64,000 nucleotides of DNA from Geothrix edaphica (GTDB lineage: Bacteria > Acidobacteriota > Holophagae > Holophagales > Holophagaceae): assembly GCF_030268045.1 (NCBI RefSeq), contig NZ_BSDC01000002.1:310001-374000 (forward strand). Reading direction: 5' to 3'. The notes beneath the pieces are model-generated. The model saw only the letters and a program-made list of their open reading frames with translations, had not been told where the DNA came from and did not search any database. Below, in pieces: positions 46,191 to 56,098 of this stretch (position 1 is the stretch's first letter; each line of letters opens with the position of its first letter). The translations under genes and the position numbers were made by a program.

Positions 46191-47495
46191 ATGCGGATGT
46201 ACGACCTGATCTACACCAAGAAGCTGGGCGGCGCCCTGTCGCCTGAGCAGATCGCCTTCTGGGTGAAGGGGGCCGCCGACGGCAGCATTCCCGACGAGCA
46301 GAGCGCCTCGCTGCTGATGGCCATCTGCTGGCGGGGCATGACCACCGACGAGACCCTGGCCCTCACCCTGGGCATGCGGGACTCCGGCAAGCGCATGGAT
46401 CTCTCCTCCGTGCCCGGCACCAAGGTGGACAAGCACAGCACCGGCGGCGTGGGGGACAAGACCACGCTGATCCTGGGCCCCATCGTGGCGGCCTGCGGGG
46501 TGCCCTGCCCCATGTTCAGCGGCCGCGGCCTGGGCCACACCGGCGGCACCGTGGACAAGTTCGCCGCCATCCCGGGCCTCAAGGTCGAGCTCACCGATGC
46601 CGAGTTCCTCCGCAGCCTGAAGGAGACCCGCTTCGCCAACTCCGCCCCCACCGGCAACATCGCCCCGGCGGACAAGAAGCTCTACGCTCTGCGGGACATC
46701 ACCGCCACCGTGGAGAGCATCCCCCTCATCACCGCCAGCATCATGTCCAAGAAGCTGGCGGGCGGCGCCGACGCCCTGGTGCTCGACGTGAAGTGCGGCC
46801 CCACGGCCTTCATGAAGACCCTCGAGGACGCCCGCACCCTGGCCCAGAGCATGGTGGATGTGGGCACCGCCCACGGCATGCAGATCCGCGCCCTCATCAC
46901 CCGCATGGATGCGCCGCTGGGCTGGGCCATCGGCAACGCCCTGGAGGTCATGGAGTCCGTCGAGATCCTCCGCGGCGAGCATGGTGACTCCGAGCTGGCC
47001 CAGATGAGCTTCCGCCTGGCCGCGGAGATGCTGATCATGGGCGGCGCGGCGAAGACCCTGCCCGAGGCCCAGGCCAAGGTCCAGGCCAGCATCCAGGACG
47101 GCTCGGCCCTGGAGGCCCTGCGGCGCTTCGTGGCCCTCAACGGCGGCGATGCCGAGGCCCTGGACGACTTCACCCGCCTGCCCCAGGCGGGCCAGGTGGT
47201 TGAAGTGCGAGCTGATCGCGGCGGCTACGTCACCGCCATCGACGGCCGCGCCCTCGGCCTGCTGGCCATGGACCTGGGCGCCGGGCGCAAGGACCGGAAC
47301 GACATCCTCGACCTGGGCGTGGGGATCCGCGTGCAGGTGCGGGTGGGCCAGCGGATCGAGAAGGGGGACGTGGTGTTCACGGCCCATGCCAAGGCCGGGT
47401 TCAGCCTGAAGCCCGAAGCCTACCTTGCCACCTTGAGCCTGGCGGACAGCCGGCCCGTGGCTGAACCCTGGCTGCTGGCCACCATCGGCTGCTGA
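46191..47495 (+). CDS. pdp: Pyrimidine-nucleoside phosphorylase
   Basis: This enzyme reversibly cleaves uridine and thymidine with phosphate, releasing the base and ribose-1-phosphate. The 434-aa protein has the diagnostic signature KVDKHSTGGVGDKTTL (about 79-94) and SGRGLGHTGGTVDKF, plus the three-domain thymidine phosphorylase layout with the C-terminal PYNP domain (GRKDRNDILDLGVGI). It is shorter and closer to the Bacillus Pdp type than to E. coli DeoA. AAGGAG lies upstream of the ATG. Cytidine deaminase in the same window makes its substrate. Confidence 0.93.
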   Translation: MRMYDLIYTKKLGGALSPEQIAFWVKGAADGSIPDEQSASLLMAICWRGMTTDETLALTLGMRDSGKRMDLSSVPGTKVDKHSTGGVGDKTTLILGPIVAACGVPCPMFSGRGLGHTGGTVDKFAAIPGLKVELTDAEFLRSLKETRFANSAPTGNIAPADKKLYALRDITATVESIPLITASIMSKKLAGGADALVLDVKCGPTAFMKTLEDARTLAQSMVDVGTAHGMQIRALITRMDAPLGWAIGNALEVMESVEILRGEHGDSELAQMSFRLAAEMLIMGGAAKTLPEAQAKVQASIQDGSALEALRRFVALNGGDAEALDDFTRLPQAGQVVEVRADRGGYVTAIDGRALGLLAMDLGAGRKDRNDILDLGVGIRVQVRVGQRIEKGDVVFTAHAKAGFSLKPEAYLATLSLADSRPVAEPWLLATIGC

Positions 47496-47960
47496 GAACC
47501 TGGACCTGAATCCCGAATTCTGGCGATGCGCCCTGGTCATCAGGAGCAACCCTTGCTTCGCCAAAAGTGAGATCTCGGGTGCCTCGATCACCAGGGCACC
47601 GGCCGTCACCGCTTCACGAACTCCAGAACGCCTTGCCGCCGGCTCATGAGCCGACGATGCGCGGTCGGCCCCACCTGTGCGCTCTCCCGGCCGCCGAGGC
47701 GTGACCATTGTATTGATATATCATCTCAATATCGCCGCAATATGTCGCCTTTGGTAGATCAGTTCCCGGGTTTTTTGAAAAATTAACAAAAATTAATACC
47801 CCTCGTATTGCAATGCTCGCATCATCACCCTTGGATATTTCTCTCTACCCCTTCTGTCACACCCCTGCCCGGGGGCAATTCTCCGTGCAATCCAAGGGGT
47901 CACAGATGCTTTTTCACCACGGAGCCGCCACCGTCCGGCTCTGGCCTTCTGGAGGATGCT
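47496..47960. other. Intergenic region upstream of the first receptor operon
   Basis: No gene was recognised in these 465 nt. The first half is GC-rich and contains GCCCTGGT and ACCAGGGC as an inverted repeat 48 nt apart (about 47531-47599). The second half is AT-rich, with TGATATATCA (47714-47723, a perfect palindrome) and ATTGA-N9-TCAAT over the same stretch, plausible operator sites for the beta-barrel/receptor operon. Confidence 0.4.
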
Positions 47961-48695
47961 ATGCATCTCTTGAACCACCGAATGGGCTGCCTCATGGCCC
48001 TTCTCATCCTCGGTTCCCCCGTTCTTCTGGCCCAGGAGAAGGGGATCGGGTATGACCTCAAGCTGAGAGCTGCCAGCGGCCTCAGCACCAACGACCACCT
48101 CAGCTCCTCGGCCTTCGGGCTTGGCCTGAATGTCAGGTACGGATTCGAGTGGGGCACGCTCAATGGTGAGCTTGGCTATTTCTACAAACCGGGTCGCCAG
48201 TATCTGGTTGGGTTCAATGCCCCCGCTGCCGGCATGCCGGCTGCTGATCCGGGCTATTCCGTGGACAGCCGGAAGAACTCCCTGAACCAGTTGAACGCCA
48301 GGTTCAGCTATGAAAGGGCCATCAACAATACCTGGTCCTGGCAGGCGGGCCTGCAGCTGGGCCAGTCCAAGTTCCGGCATGAGTACATCGGGGATGTCGG
48401 GGATACCGGCTGGGCCACCTACGAGGATACCTACAACGGAACTCCGACGAAGAGCGTGTTCACCGTGAATCCCTTCGCGGGGGTGACCTATCAGATCAAC
48501 CAGGATTCGGCTTTCGAGCTCAACCTGATTTCCATTTCCTACACCGCCATCGAATTCCAGCATTCGCCTGGCTCCCCGATTGTCTCAGGAAGCGCATCCG
48601 TTCCCGGCTCCCACCTTGTCTACGCTGGCGACCGCCTGGAAGAGAAGAAGCGCAATTCGCTGCACATCGAAATCGGATACACCTTCCGGTTCTGA
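47961..48695 (+). CDS. Outer-membrane beta-barrel protein
   Basis: The 244-aa product has a signal peptide (about 1-25, ending LLAQ) and alternating-strand sequence across its length (GYDLKLRAASGLSTND, AFGLGLNVRYGFEWGTLNGELGYFYKPG, ARFSYERAINNTWSWQAGLQLG). It ends HIEIGYTFRF, a terminal aromatic residue typical of BAM-inserted barrels. ATG 47961 has GGAGG five bases upstream; earlier in-frame starts lack this. It is 48 nt upstream of the first TonB-dependent receptor, with no terminator between them. The small barrel at 51876-52445 has a similar opening pattern. The function is not known. Confidence 0.8.
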   Translation: MHLLNHRMGCLMALLILGSPVLLAQEKGIGYDLKLRAASGLSTNDHLSSSAFGLGLNVRYGFEWGTLNGELGYFYKPGRQYLVGFNAPAAGMPAADPGYSVDSRKNSLNQLNARFSYERAINNTWSWQAGLQLGQSKFRHEYIGDVGDTGWATYEDTYNGTPTKSVFTVNPFAGVTYQINQDSAFELNLISISYTAIEFQHSPGSPIVSGSASVPGSHLVYAGDRLEEKKRNSLHIEIGYTFRF

Positions 48696-48743
48696 GGTGG
48701 CATTCGTTCCGGCATCGACCAAATCCTAAGGAGATAAAAAACC

Positions 48744-51700
48744 ATGTTTCGAACGAAATCAATTCTTGGCGGATCTGCGGTCACATTCGCCCTGGTCTCT
48801 GGAAGCGCGCTGTTCGCGCAGGTGACGAGCGGATCATTGTCGGGGCAGGTGAAGGATGCCAAGGGGGCTCCGATCGCCGGGGTCACCGTGACCTTGGACT
48901 CTCCCGCTCTCTTCAACCCCCGCGTCGTGAAGACCAACAATCGCGGTGAGTGGCACGCCCCCCTGCTGCCCGTCGGCAACTACAAGGTCACTGCGGTGAA
49001 GGATGGCTTTGTGACGGCCGGCGCCAAGGACATCCGATTGGGCGTGGGTGCCGCGGTGTCTCAGGACCTGACCATGCAGCCTGTGGCCGCCGCGGGCACC
49101 ACTGTTGAAGTGGTGGCCAGCGCCGCCACCGTGGACAAGACGGACACCAAGGCCGCTACCAATTTTTCATCTGACGACCTGATCGCGCTCCCCGGTGTTG
49201 ATCGCAGCTTCACAGGTGCTGCCGACATGGCCCCCGGCCTGACGACCGGGCGCGGTGGCTCGTTCAGCGTTCGCGGCGGTGCCACCCAGAACACCAACTA
49301 CCGCGTCAACGGCGTGGATGTGAAGGACGACTACCAGGGAGATCTGACCGGAACCTTCGTCATCGAAGACAACATCGATGACGTCCAGGTCATCCTGTCC
49401 CCCCTGAATGCCCGCAACGGCCGTGCCCTCGGCGGCGCTGTGAACGTCGTCACCAAGTCGGGTGGCAACGACTTCAAGGGCAGTATCCGCGCGACGCTCG
49501 CTCGAGATTCCTGGAATGCCCACAATCCCTCGTACACCTATCAGGCCGGCGAGACCAACGACAACCTGAACCGGGATTACCAGGTCACCCTGTCCGGCCC
49601 GATCTGGAAGGACAAGATCTGGTTCAGCCTGGGAACCATCCTCACGCCCTCCACGTCGGATGCGTTCAAGCTTGGAACGGCCTACAACACCCTGGCCGTG
49701 CGCACTGTCAGAACCGGCATTGCGGCCGTGGACGCCTTGACGCTGGCGGGTCCCGGAGGAGGTTACGCCTTCACCAAATTCGAGCAGGGATCGCCCTACA
49801 CGCGCACCCGTTCCTTCGATTATTACGAAGGCAAGATCACAGGCGCCATCACGCCCGACCACACCGTTGAAGCAAGCTTCACGAAATCCCTGTCCACCCT
49901 GAACAACCGCAACCCCTACGGCGATGGCAGCAGCGTGATCGGACGCCTGGCCGCCCTCGGCAAGCAGACAACGGACAAAAAGGTCTTTGGCCTGGGGTAC
50001 AAGGGCATCCTCGCCAGCAACCTCTTCATCGAAGCCCACTACAACCGCCTCGATTCCGAGACCGTGTTCCCCTCCGGCGACCCAGCTTACGGAACGGGCG
50101 AAGGGTTGTATGTCTATGCAGGTCGTACTTCCAGCACTGGCCGCACCGGTTTCACCTTCCCCTTCGGCATCGGCATCACACCGACACCGGATGCCCGCAA
50201 CAACCGCAGCGGCAATTTGAATGTCATGTACATCCTGGATTTCATGGGCAGCCACGAAATCGACTTCGGCTATGACTACTACGAGTCCGTCCGGGGCACC
50301 TCCAGGGCCGCGGGCAAAAAGAACCAGTTCTTCCGCGTGGGCGGCGCCTATTACAACCCCTCAAGCAACAGCTACCTCTTCCAGGCCATCAATGACGTGC
50401 CCGGCCTCTATGGCCAGGATCCAGACGGTCTCCGGGGCCCCGCGCCCAGCCTTGTGGCCTATTCCGGCGTGGATGGAACCACGCGCAACCGCACTGACTC
50501 CATCTATTTCAATGACCAGTGGACCATCAACCAGCACTGGAACTTCATGCTGGGCCTCCGCTACGACAACATCGGCGTGAAGGATACCGATGGCACCCGG
50601 CTCGGGAAGGCCAGCGACATCTCCCCCCGTCTCCAGCTCCGCTACGACGTCAATGGGGATAGCAAGCACATCTTCACGGCCACGGCAGCTCGGTTCGGTG
50701 GTGATTTCACCACCGGCTTCACCGACGCTTTCATCAAGAAGGCCGATGCCGCCGGTGTGAACCGCGGATGGAACGCAAACCTCGCCAACCCGGGCCCGGG
50801 CATCCTCGGCCAGGACGTGCAGTTCGTGGACTACAACACGATCACCAACCCCGCCAATTACGGCCGGGTGCTCGGCTATTTCGACAACAGTAAGAGCTAT
50901 GTGGTTGCCGGGGACCTGCGTGCTCCTTACCTCGACGAGTACACCCTGGGCTACAAGCGCTCCTACAGCAATGGATCGCGGGTCGGACTCACCTTCATCC
51001 ACCGCGAGTGGAAGAAGGATTGGGCCTTCTCCGTGGATTACCTGCCCACCGAGATGGTGACCCTGACCGATCCCACGGGATCAGGCCTGCCCGACCAGAA
51101 GGCCCAGATCACGCACGTGTTTAATTCCGACCAGCTTTCCCGCAAGTACAACGGGCTTGAGCTGGAATGGCTCGGCAAGATCAACGCCATGTGGACCTGG
51201 GGCGGCAACTACACCTACAGCCGTCTCGTGGGCAACAACAACGGTGGCGACTCCAATACGGGCCAGTCCTTCCGTGAGAACGCACCCGCTGGCTACTACT
51301 ACAACCGGACCCAGCTAACGCAGGTCCTGGGTCGCTCTGAAAGCGACTTCGCCCCCACCGGTCCCCTCCTTCAGGACCAGACGCACCGCGCTCGTGTCCA
51401 CCTGACCGCCGTGCTGCCCCTTGGCAAGGGCCAGATCTCCTACTCCTGGCTTCTGCGCTACGACTCCGGCCTGAACTACTCTGCCGCCTCGAACGCCCCC
51501 CTTGGCCTCACCAACCTGCCGGCACCTGCCCCTGCGGCCCCTCGGACCTACACCCAGTTCTACGGCGGTCGCGGCCAGTACAACTACAACGACACCTACC
51601 AGGTGGACTTCAAGATCGCCTTCCAGGTGCCCCTGGCCCTGTGGAAACTGAAGCTGATCGGCGATCTGCAAATCAACAACCTGTTCAACACGCAGATGGT

Positions 51701-51857
51701 TTCGGATTTCAGCACGGCCATGTACAACGCCAACGCTGGAACCAACGTCCTCTATGTGAATGATTCAACCACCTTCGGAACTACCCAGCCTGGTTCCGGT
51801 CTCAATTACTTTGTGAACGCTCGGTCCTTGGCTTTCAGCCTCGGCCTGCAGTTCTAG
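48744..51857 (+). CDS. TonB-dependent receptor, Oar-like, with carboxypeptidase-regulatory domain (receptor 1)
   Basis: This 1037-aa outer-membrane receptor has a signal peptide (1-26), a carboxypeptidase-regulatory-like beta-sandwich (about 29-112, SGSLSGQVKDAKGAPIAGVTV), a plug domain (about 120-245 with SVRGGATQNTNYRVNGVDV and GRALGGAVNVVTKSGGNDF), and a long C-terminal barrel that ends SLAFSLGLQF. The layout is that of the Acidobacteriota/Myxococcus Oar group. The ligand is unknown. It lies between two small barrel proteins in one apparent operon. AAGGAG is upstream of the ATG. Confidence 0.9.
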   Translation: MFRTKSILGGSAVTFALVSGSALFAQVTSGSLSGQVKDAKGAPIAGVTVTLDSPALFNPRVVKTNNRGEWHAPLLPVGNYKVTAVKDGFVTAGAKDIRLGVGAAVSQDLTMQPVAAAGTTVEVVASAATVDKTDTKAATNFSSDDLIALPGVDRSFTGAADMAPGLTTGRGGSFSVRGGATQNTNYRVNGVDVKDDYQGDLTGTFVIEDNIDDVQVILSPLNARNGRALGGAVNVVTKSGGNDFKGSIRATLARDSWNAHNPSYTYQAGETNDNLNRDYQVTLSGPIWKDKIWFSLGTILTPSTSDAFKLGTAYNTLAVRTVRTGIAAVDALTLAGPGGGYAFTKFEQGSPYTRTRSFDYYEGKITGAITPDHTVEASFTKSLSTLNNRNPYGDGSSVIGRLAALGKQTTDKKVFGLGYKGILASNLFIEAHYNRLDSETVFPSGDPAYGTGEGLYVYAGRTSSTGRTGFTFPFGIGITPTPDARNNRSGNLNVMYILDFMGSHEIDFGYDYYESVRGTSRAAGKKNQFFRVGGAYYNPSSNSYLFQAINDVPGLYGQDPDGLRGPAPSLVAYSGVDGTTRNRTDSIYFNDQWTINQHWNFMLGLRYDNIGVKDTDGTRLGKASDISPRLQLRYDVNGDSKHIFTATAARFGGDFTTGFTDAFIKKADAAGVNRGWNANLANPGPGILGQDVQFVDYNTITNPANYGRVLGYFDNSKSYVVAGDLRAPYLDEYTLGYKRSYSNGSRVGLTFIHREWKKDWAFSVDYLPTEMVTLTDPTGSGLPDQKAQITHVFNSDQLSRKYNGLELEWLGKINAMWTWGGNYTYSRLVGNNNGGDSNTGQSFRENAPAGYYYNRTQLTQVLGRSESDFAPTGPLLQDQTHRARVHLTAVLPLGKGQISYSWLLRYDSGLNYSAASNAPLGLTNLPAPAPAAPRTYTQFYGGRGQYNYNDTYQVDFKIAFQVPLALWKLKLIGDLQINNLFNTQMVSDFSTAMYNANAGTNVLYVNDSTTFGTTQPGSGLNYFVNARSLAFSLGLQF

Positions 51858-51875
51858 TCTGAGTCAGGAGACCCA

Positions 51876-52445
51876 ATGATGATTCGATCCACTCTTCGGT
51901 ACCTGGCCCTCGGGGCCCTTCTCGCTGGCACGAGTCTCGTGGCCCAGGAGACACAGAAAACCTGGACTGCTGGGGCGAGCCTGACTTCCGCCCTGGACGG
52001 CCTCAAGGAGGTCACCCACAACACCACCGGGTTTGTGGTGGACTTCGGGTACAACGGCCACCTCGGCAATAGCACCGTGCCGTTCCGGGCCAGCCTGGGC
52101 TACCAGTATTTCCCGGGCAGCGATCATCTCGGCCTGAAGCAGAGCCTCACCAGCTTCCAGGTGGCCGGGGACATCTTCATCGCCTCCCCCTGGACAGACC
52201 TGCAGTTCATCACGGGCCTGTCGATCAATAAGTACAAGGTGAAGTCCGAGGCGGCCGGGCTTGGAAGCTCGACCGACAACGTCAAGGGCCCTAAGTTTGG
52301 CGCCCGACTGGGGCTTGAGTACCGCTTCACGCCCGCCTGGTCCGGTCAGTTGCTGGTCCAGATGACTGAATTGGGCACGGATGCCACTAGGACCACCGGC
52401 ATCAATCCTTCCTGGGTTCAGGCCGGGGTGAAGTTCCACTTCTAG
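51876..52445 (+). CDS. Small outer-membrane beta-barrel protein
   Basis: The 189-aa product has a signal peptide (about 1-23, LGALLAGTSLVAQ) and about eight amphipathic strands (WTAGASLTSAL, GFVVDFGYNGHLG, RASLGYQYFPG, LGLEYRFTPAWSGQLLVQM), ending WVQAGVKFHF. It starts 18 nt after the receptor's stop and is followed by a strong terminator, so it is probably the last gene of the operon. Its strand pattern recalls the barrel encoded just before the receptor. It may assist or gate the receptor, but this is inferred from position. Confidence 0.8.
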   Translation: MMIRSTLRYLALGALLAGTSLVAQETQKTWTAGASLTSALDGLKEVTHNTTGFVVDFGYNGHLGNSTVPFRASLGYQYFPGSDHLGLKQSLTSFQVAGDIFIASPWTDLQFITGLSINKYKVKSEAAGLGSSTDNVKGPKFGARLGLEYRFTPAWSGQLLVQMTELGTDATRTTGINPSWVQAGVKFHF

Positions 52446-52473
52446 GAACTCGCCAGCAGCTGCCACTAGCCAT

Positions 52474-52503
52474 GCAGGCCCCGCCCGTGCGGGGCCTGCT
52501 TTT
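52474..52503 (+). terminator. Terminator after the barrel-receptor-barrel operon
   Basis: GCAGGCCCC (52474-52482) pairs with GGGGCCTGC (52491-52499) around an 8-nt loop and is followed by TTTT. It is a standard intrinsic terminator, 28 nt past the last stop codon of the operon. Confidence 0.9.
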
Positions 52504-53034
52504 ACATTGAGGGGCACGGGCCAAGCGCCGCAGGAAGCGCTTACTCCGGCTGTGCTTGCCACCACCCTGGCCGGAGCCCGGGGCACCCGGGTCAATGCGG
52601 TTCCGCTGAATTCAGCCCTCACCGAGATGCTTACCCAAGATGGGGCCCCTTCCGGTCGGCAGCTCGGCTCAACGCACTACCCTCCGTACCGCTGCCATAG
52701 TAGGCATAATTGGCATCTATAGCTTTTCCAGTCAGGTTTCCGCACTGCCAGGTGCAGACGGCTGTGCCCTGATATCCCAAATGTTCACAGAAGGCGGGAA
52801 TGGGTTTGAACCACATATATCGCAATGCGATGCTCGAATCTCGAACCCGTATCGAAATTATTTGTAAAGATCGTGGAACCTGACCTATTCTTGCGACACT
52901 CGCCCCCGGTCTTTGGCAGTCCTCCCAGACTTCAGAACCACCCACCGCCACAGTCTCTGTGGCGGGTTTGCTTCTCTCCCCCAATTCGCACCTGCACCAT
53001 GCGGCTCTGCCGCCTTCCCCCCAAAGGAGTTTCT
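52504..53034. other. Intergenic region upstream of receptor 2
   Basis: No gene can be supported in these 531 nt. The middle (about 52690-52900) is AT-richer than the surroundings. A possible promoter for receptor 2 is TTGTAA (52862-52867) and TATTCT (52886-52891) with an 18-nt spacer, about 145 nt before the ATG. A minus-strand open frame covers 52631-52984 but lacks a clear ribosome-binding site and the usual codon bias. Confidence 0.35.
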
Positions 53035-56000
53035 ATGAGTCGAGTCTTTTCCCGGCTGGGCTTCACCGCCGCGGCCATCGTTGCCGGCAGCGGCATCATG
53101 GGCTATGCCCAGGATGCGACTACCGGTGCCATCTCCGGAGTCGTGACGGGGCCGAACGGCGCCCTGATCGCCGGCGCCCGCGTCATTCTGGATGGTGGCC
53201 GCGGACAGATCGTGCGCGCCACTGATGCCAACGGGTCCTTCAAGGCCTCCGCCCTGATTCCCGGTCAGTACACCGTCACCGTGACTGCGCCTGGCTTTGA
53301 AACGGCTGCCAAGCTCACGGCCAACGTCTCCATCAACACCCTGACCCCTGTCAGGCTCACCCTGTCCAAGGCCGCTGGCGCGGTCGTCGAAGTGCTCGCC
53401 ACCTCCCAGAGCATCGACACCACCACCCAGACCTCCGGCACCTCCTACAACTCCGAGACGATCTCCGCCCTTCCCCTGGGTCGCTCGTTCTCGTCCATCG
53501 TGAACCTTGCCCCTGGCGTTTCCAGCAGCGGCATCGATTCCAACAACCCCTCGGTCGGTGGTTCCTCCGGTCTGGAGAACCAGTACGTCATCGATGGTGT
53601 GAACACCACCGGTGCCGGTTATGGCGCCAACGGGTCCTACTCGATCGTCTACGGCTCCCTCGGCACCGGCATCAACACCGACTTCATCAGTGAAGTGCAG
53701 ATCAAGAGCTTCGGCATGGATGCCGAGTTCGGCGGTTCCACCGGCGGCATGGTCAACGCTGTCACCAAGACCGGCGACAACACGCTGCATGCTCAGGTCT
53801 TCGCCTACTTCGACCTGAATTCGCTGCAGTCCAAGGACAAGGAACCCCCCCGCATCGATCCCACGCTGCGCCTCACGCCCTCGTTCGACAGCACCAACCG
53901 GTATGAGCTGGGCTTCACCGTCGCCGGCCCCATCATCAAGGACAAGCTGTTCTACTTCGTCGGCTACAACCCCATCCGCAGTTCCGTGAAGCGGACCCAG
54001 ATCGATCCCGCCCAGCCCTACTACGGCCGCCAGATCGAGCAGAAGACCGAGACCAACTCCTACTACGGAAAACTGAACTGGATGATCACCTCCACTCAGT
54101 CCCTGGAGTTCAGCATCTTCGGCGATCCCGGCAAGCTGCCGTTCGGCGCCAACCGCACCGCCTCCATCTACACCGCTCCCTTCAGCTGGGAAGAAGTCCA
54201 ATTCGGCGGCCGGAACTGGACCCTGAAGTACAACGGCGTCTTCTTCAATGACTTCCTGGTGGAAGCTCGTGTCTCCCAGGCCAACAACAAGTTCCGGCGC
54301 ATCCTCGACCCCGTCGTCCAGAAGACCTACCGCGTGTCCGACGTGTACACGGGCGTGCAGTACGCTCCTGGCCCGGGCTTCGTGGATGGCACGGACGATC
54401 GCAACCGCCAGTACGACCTGAAGCTGACCAAGACCTTCGGCGCCTTCGAGTTCAAGGCCGGTTACTTCAAGGAAGACATCGAGCACAAGGGCGGCAACAC
54501 CTACCAGGGCCCCGCCGGCTTTGTGGACCCCCACACCGGTGCCACCGGCCAGCCCTACTCCAGCGGCGCTCTGGTCAGCCAGCGCTACTATGTGGTTGAC
54601 CCTTCACTGAATTACACCGTCGGCACACAGGTCCGGACGCCGTCTACCAACATTGCGCCCTACTACCGCATCACCCGCGCCCGCACGACGCCGCCCCTCA
54701 TCCCCACCACCGCCCCCTGGGAAGGCTATTTCGTCCAGGCGAAGTACTCCTGGAACAACCGCCTGTTCGTGAAGGCCGGCTTCCGCTGGGAATCGGAAGA
54801 CATGGCGGGTCTCCAGCAGACCTACAAGTTCAAAGCCAAGGACGCCATGGCGCCCCGCCTCTCCATTACCTGGGATCCGAACGGCGACGGCAAGAACAAG
54901 ATCTACGCCTTCTATGGCAAGTACTTCGAGAAGGTCCCCCTCGATCTCGCGGTCCGCTCCCTCAGCACCGAAGTCGGCGTCAGCCGTTCCGACTTCTACA
55001 ACATCAATAGCGCCTACAATTCCCTTACCAACCCCATCCAGACGGGCACCGTCATTCAGGACGTTCGACCGGCCTCTGGTTACGGTGTGGTGGGAGCCAA
55101 CAATTCGCTCCACTTCGTCGGCAGCGCTGGCTTCCTGACTCCTGTGCTCCCCGGCACGAAGCTGCCCTACACCAACGAGTATGTCCTCGGCTGGGACATG
55201 CAGCCCTCCGAAGGCCTGACCATCAGCAACCGGGTCATCTACCGTTCGCTGGGTCGCGCCCTGGAAGACATGGGCATCGACGGCGGGAACAACCTGCCCT
55301 ACTACATCGCCAATCCCGGCGAGAACTCCGCCCCCATCGGTCAGCTGGCCGCCGCCATCGACCCGACCCTGGGGAACAGCGTGACCCCCACTGCCAGCTG
55401 GCCGAAGCCCAAGCGCGACTACTGGGCCTTCGAAATCGAAGTGTCGAAGACCACCAAGCACCTGAATGGGTTCTTCAACCTTCGTCTCTCCAGGCTCGAG
55501 GGTAACTACGAGGGTCTGTTCCGCAACGACAACGGCCAGAGCGACCCCAACATCACCTCGCTGTTCGACTTCTCCAGCGAATACCTGAAGAAGTACGAGG
55601 ACCCCGCCAACCCCGACTACCATCCCCGCGGCCTGACCGGTGATGAGGCCTTTGCTTCCGGCCCCCTCCCCAACGACCGCACCGTGGTGGCGAACGCCGG
55701 CGTGACCTATAGCTGGGACTTCGGCTTCTCCCTCACGACCCTGGTCAAGTTCCAGACCGGGACGCCCTTGAACAAGTTCTACGGCCTGATCGACTACGAC
55801 AACACCGGTGAGCTCGCCGCCGGTGGCCGCGGATCCCAGGGACGCACCCCCAACACCCTGAACTTCGACCTGAGCGGCCAGTACGTCGTGAAGCTCGCCA
55901 ACAAGCATCAGGTTTCTTTCCGTGCGGACGTCTTCAACCTGTGGAATGTCCACAAGCCGACCTCCTACGATCAGAACTACGAAGCTTCGGTGGACGCTCC

Positions 56001-56076
56001 CAACCAGAACTTCATGAACGTCCTGAACTACCAGACCTCCCGCCGCATCCGCTTGGGCGTGAAGTACCAGTTCTAG
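53035..56076 (+). CDS. TonB-dependent receptor, Oar-like (receptor 2)
   Basis: The 1013-aa product has a signal peptide (about 1-27, SGIMGYAQ), an N-terminal carboxypeptidase-regulatory-like domain (about 30-110, ISGVVTGPNGALIAGARVILDGG), a plug with YVIDGVNTTGAGYGANGS and FGGSTGGMVNAVTKTGDN, and a large barrel that ends RRIRLGVKYQF. AAAGGAG is upstream of ATG 53035; the in-frame start at 52825 would add a non-signal, Pro-rich extension and is rejected. It stands alone between its own promoter region and terminator. Substrate unknown. Confidence 0.92.
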   Translation: MSRVFSRLGFTAAAIVAGSGIMGYAQDATTGAISGVVTGPNGALIAGARVILDGGRGQIVRATDANGSFKASALIPGQYTVTVTAPGFETAAKLTANVSINTLTPVRLTLSKAAGAVVEVLATSQSIDTTTQTSGTSYNSETISALPLGRSFSSIVNLAPGVSSSGIDSNNPSVGGSSGLENQYVIDGVNTTGAGYGANGSYSIVYGSLGTGINTDFISEVQIKSFGMDAEFGGSTGGMVNAVTKTGDNTLHAQVFAYFDLNSLQSKDKEPPRIDPTLRLTPSFDSTNRYELGFTVAGPIIKDKLFYFVGYNPIRSSVKRTQIDPAQPYYGRQIEQKTETNSYYGKLNWMITSTQSLEFSIFGDPGKLPFGANRTASIYTAPFSWEEVQFGGRNWTLKYNGVFFNDFLVEARVSQANNKFRRILDPVVQKTYRVSDVYTGVQYAPGPGFVDGTDDRNRQYDLKLTKTFGAFEFKAGYFKEDIEHKGGNTYQGPAGFVDPHTGATGQPYSSGALVSQRYYVVDPSLNYTVGTQVRTPSTNIAPYYRITRARTTPPLIPTTAPWEGYFVQAKYSWNNRLFVKAGFRWESEDMAGLQQTYKFKAKDAMAPRLSITWDPNGDGKNKIYAFYGKYFEKVPLDLAVRSLSTEVGVSRSDFYNINSAYNSLTNPIQTGTVIQDVRPASGYGVVGANNSLHFVGSAGFLTPVLPGTKLPYTNEYVLGWDMQPSEGLTISNRVIYRSLGRALEDMGIDGGNNLPYYIANPGENSAPIGQLAAAIDPTLGNSVTPTASWPKPKRDYWAFEIEVSKTTKHLNGFFNLRLSRLEGNYEGLFRNDNGQSDPNITSLFDFSSEYLKKYEDPANPDYHPRGLTGDEAFASGPLPNDRTVVANAGVTYSWDFGFSLTTLVKFQTGTPLNKFYGLIDYDNTGELAAGGRGSQGRTPNTLNFDLSGQYVVKLANKHQVSFRADVFNLWNVHKPTSYDQNYEASVDAPNQNFMNVLNYQTSRRIRLGVKYQF

Positions 56077-56098
56077 TCAGCACGCACGACCGCAAGAG

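Noticed and set aside
47500-47710. Possible pseudogene before the first receptor operon
   Set aside because: Open frames on both strands are short and show no family motif; nothing supports a former gene.
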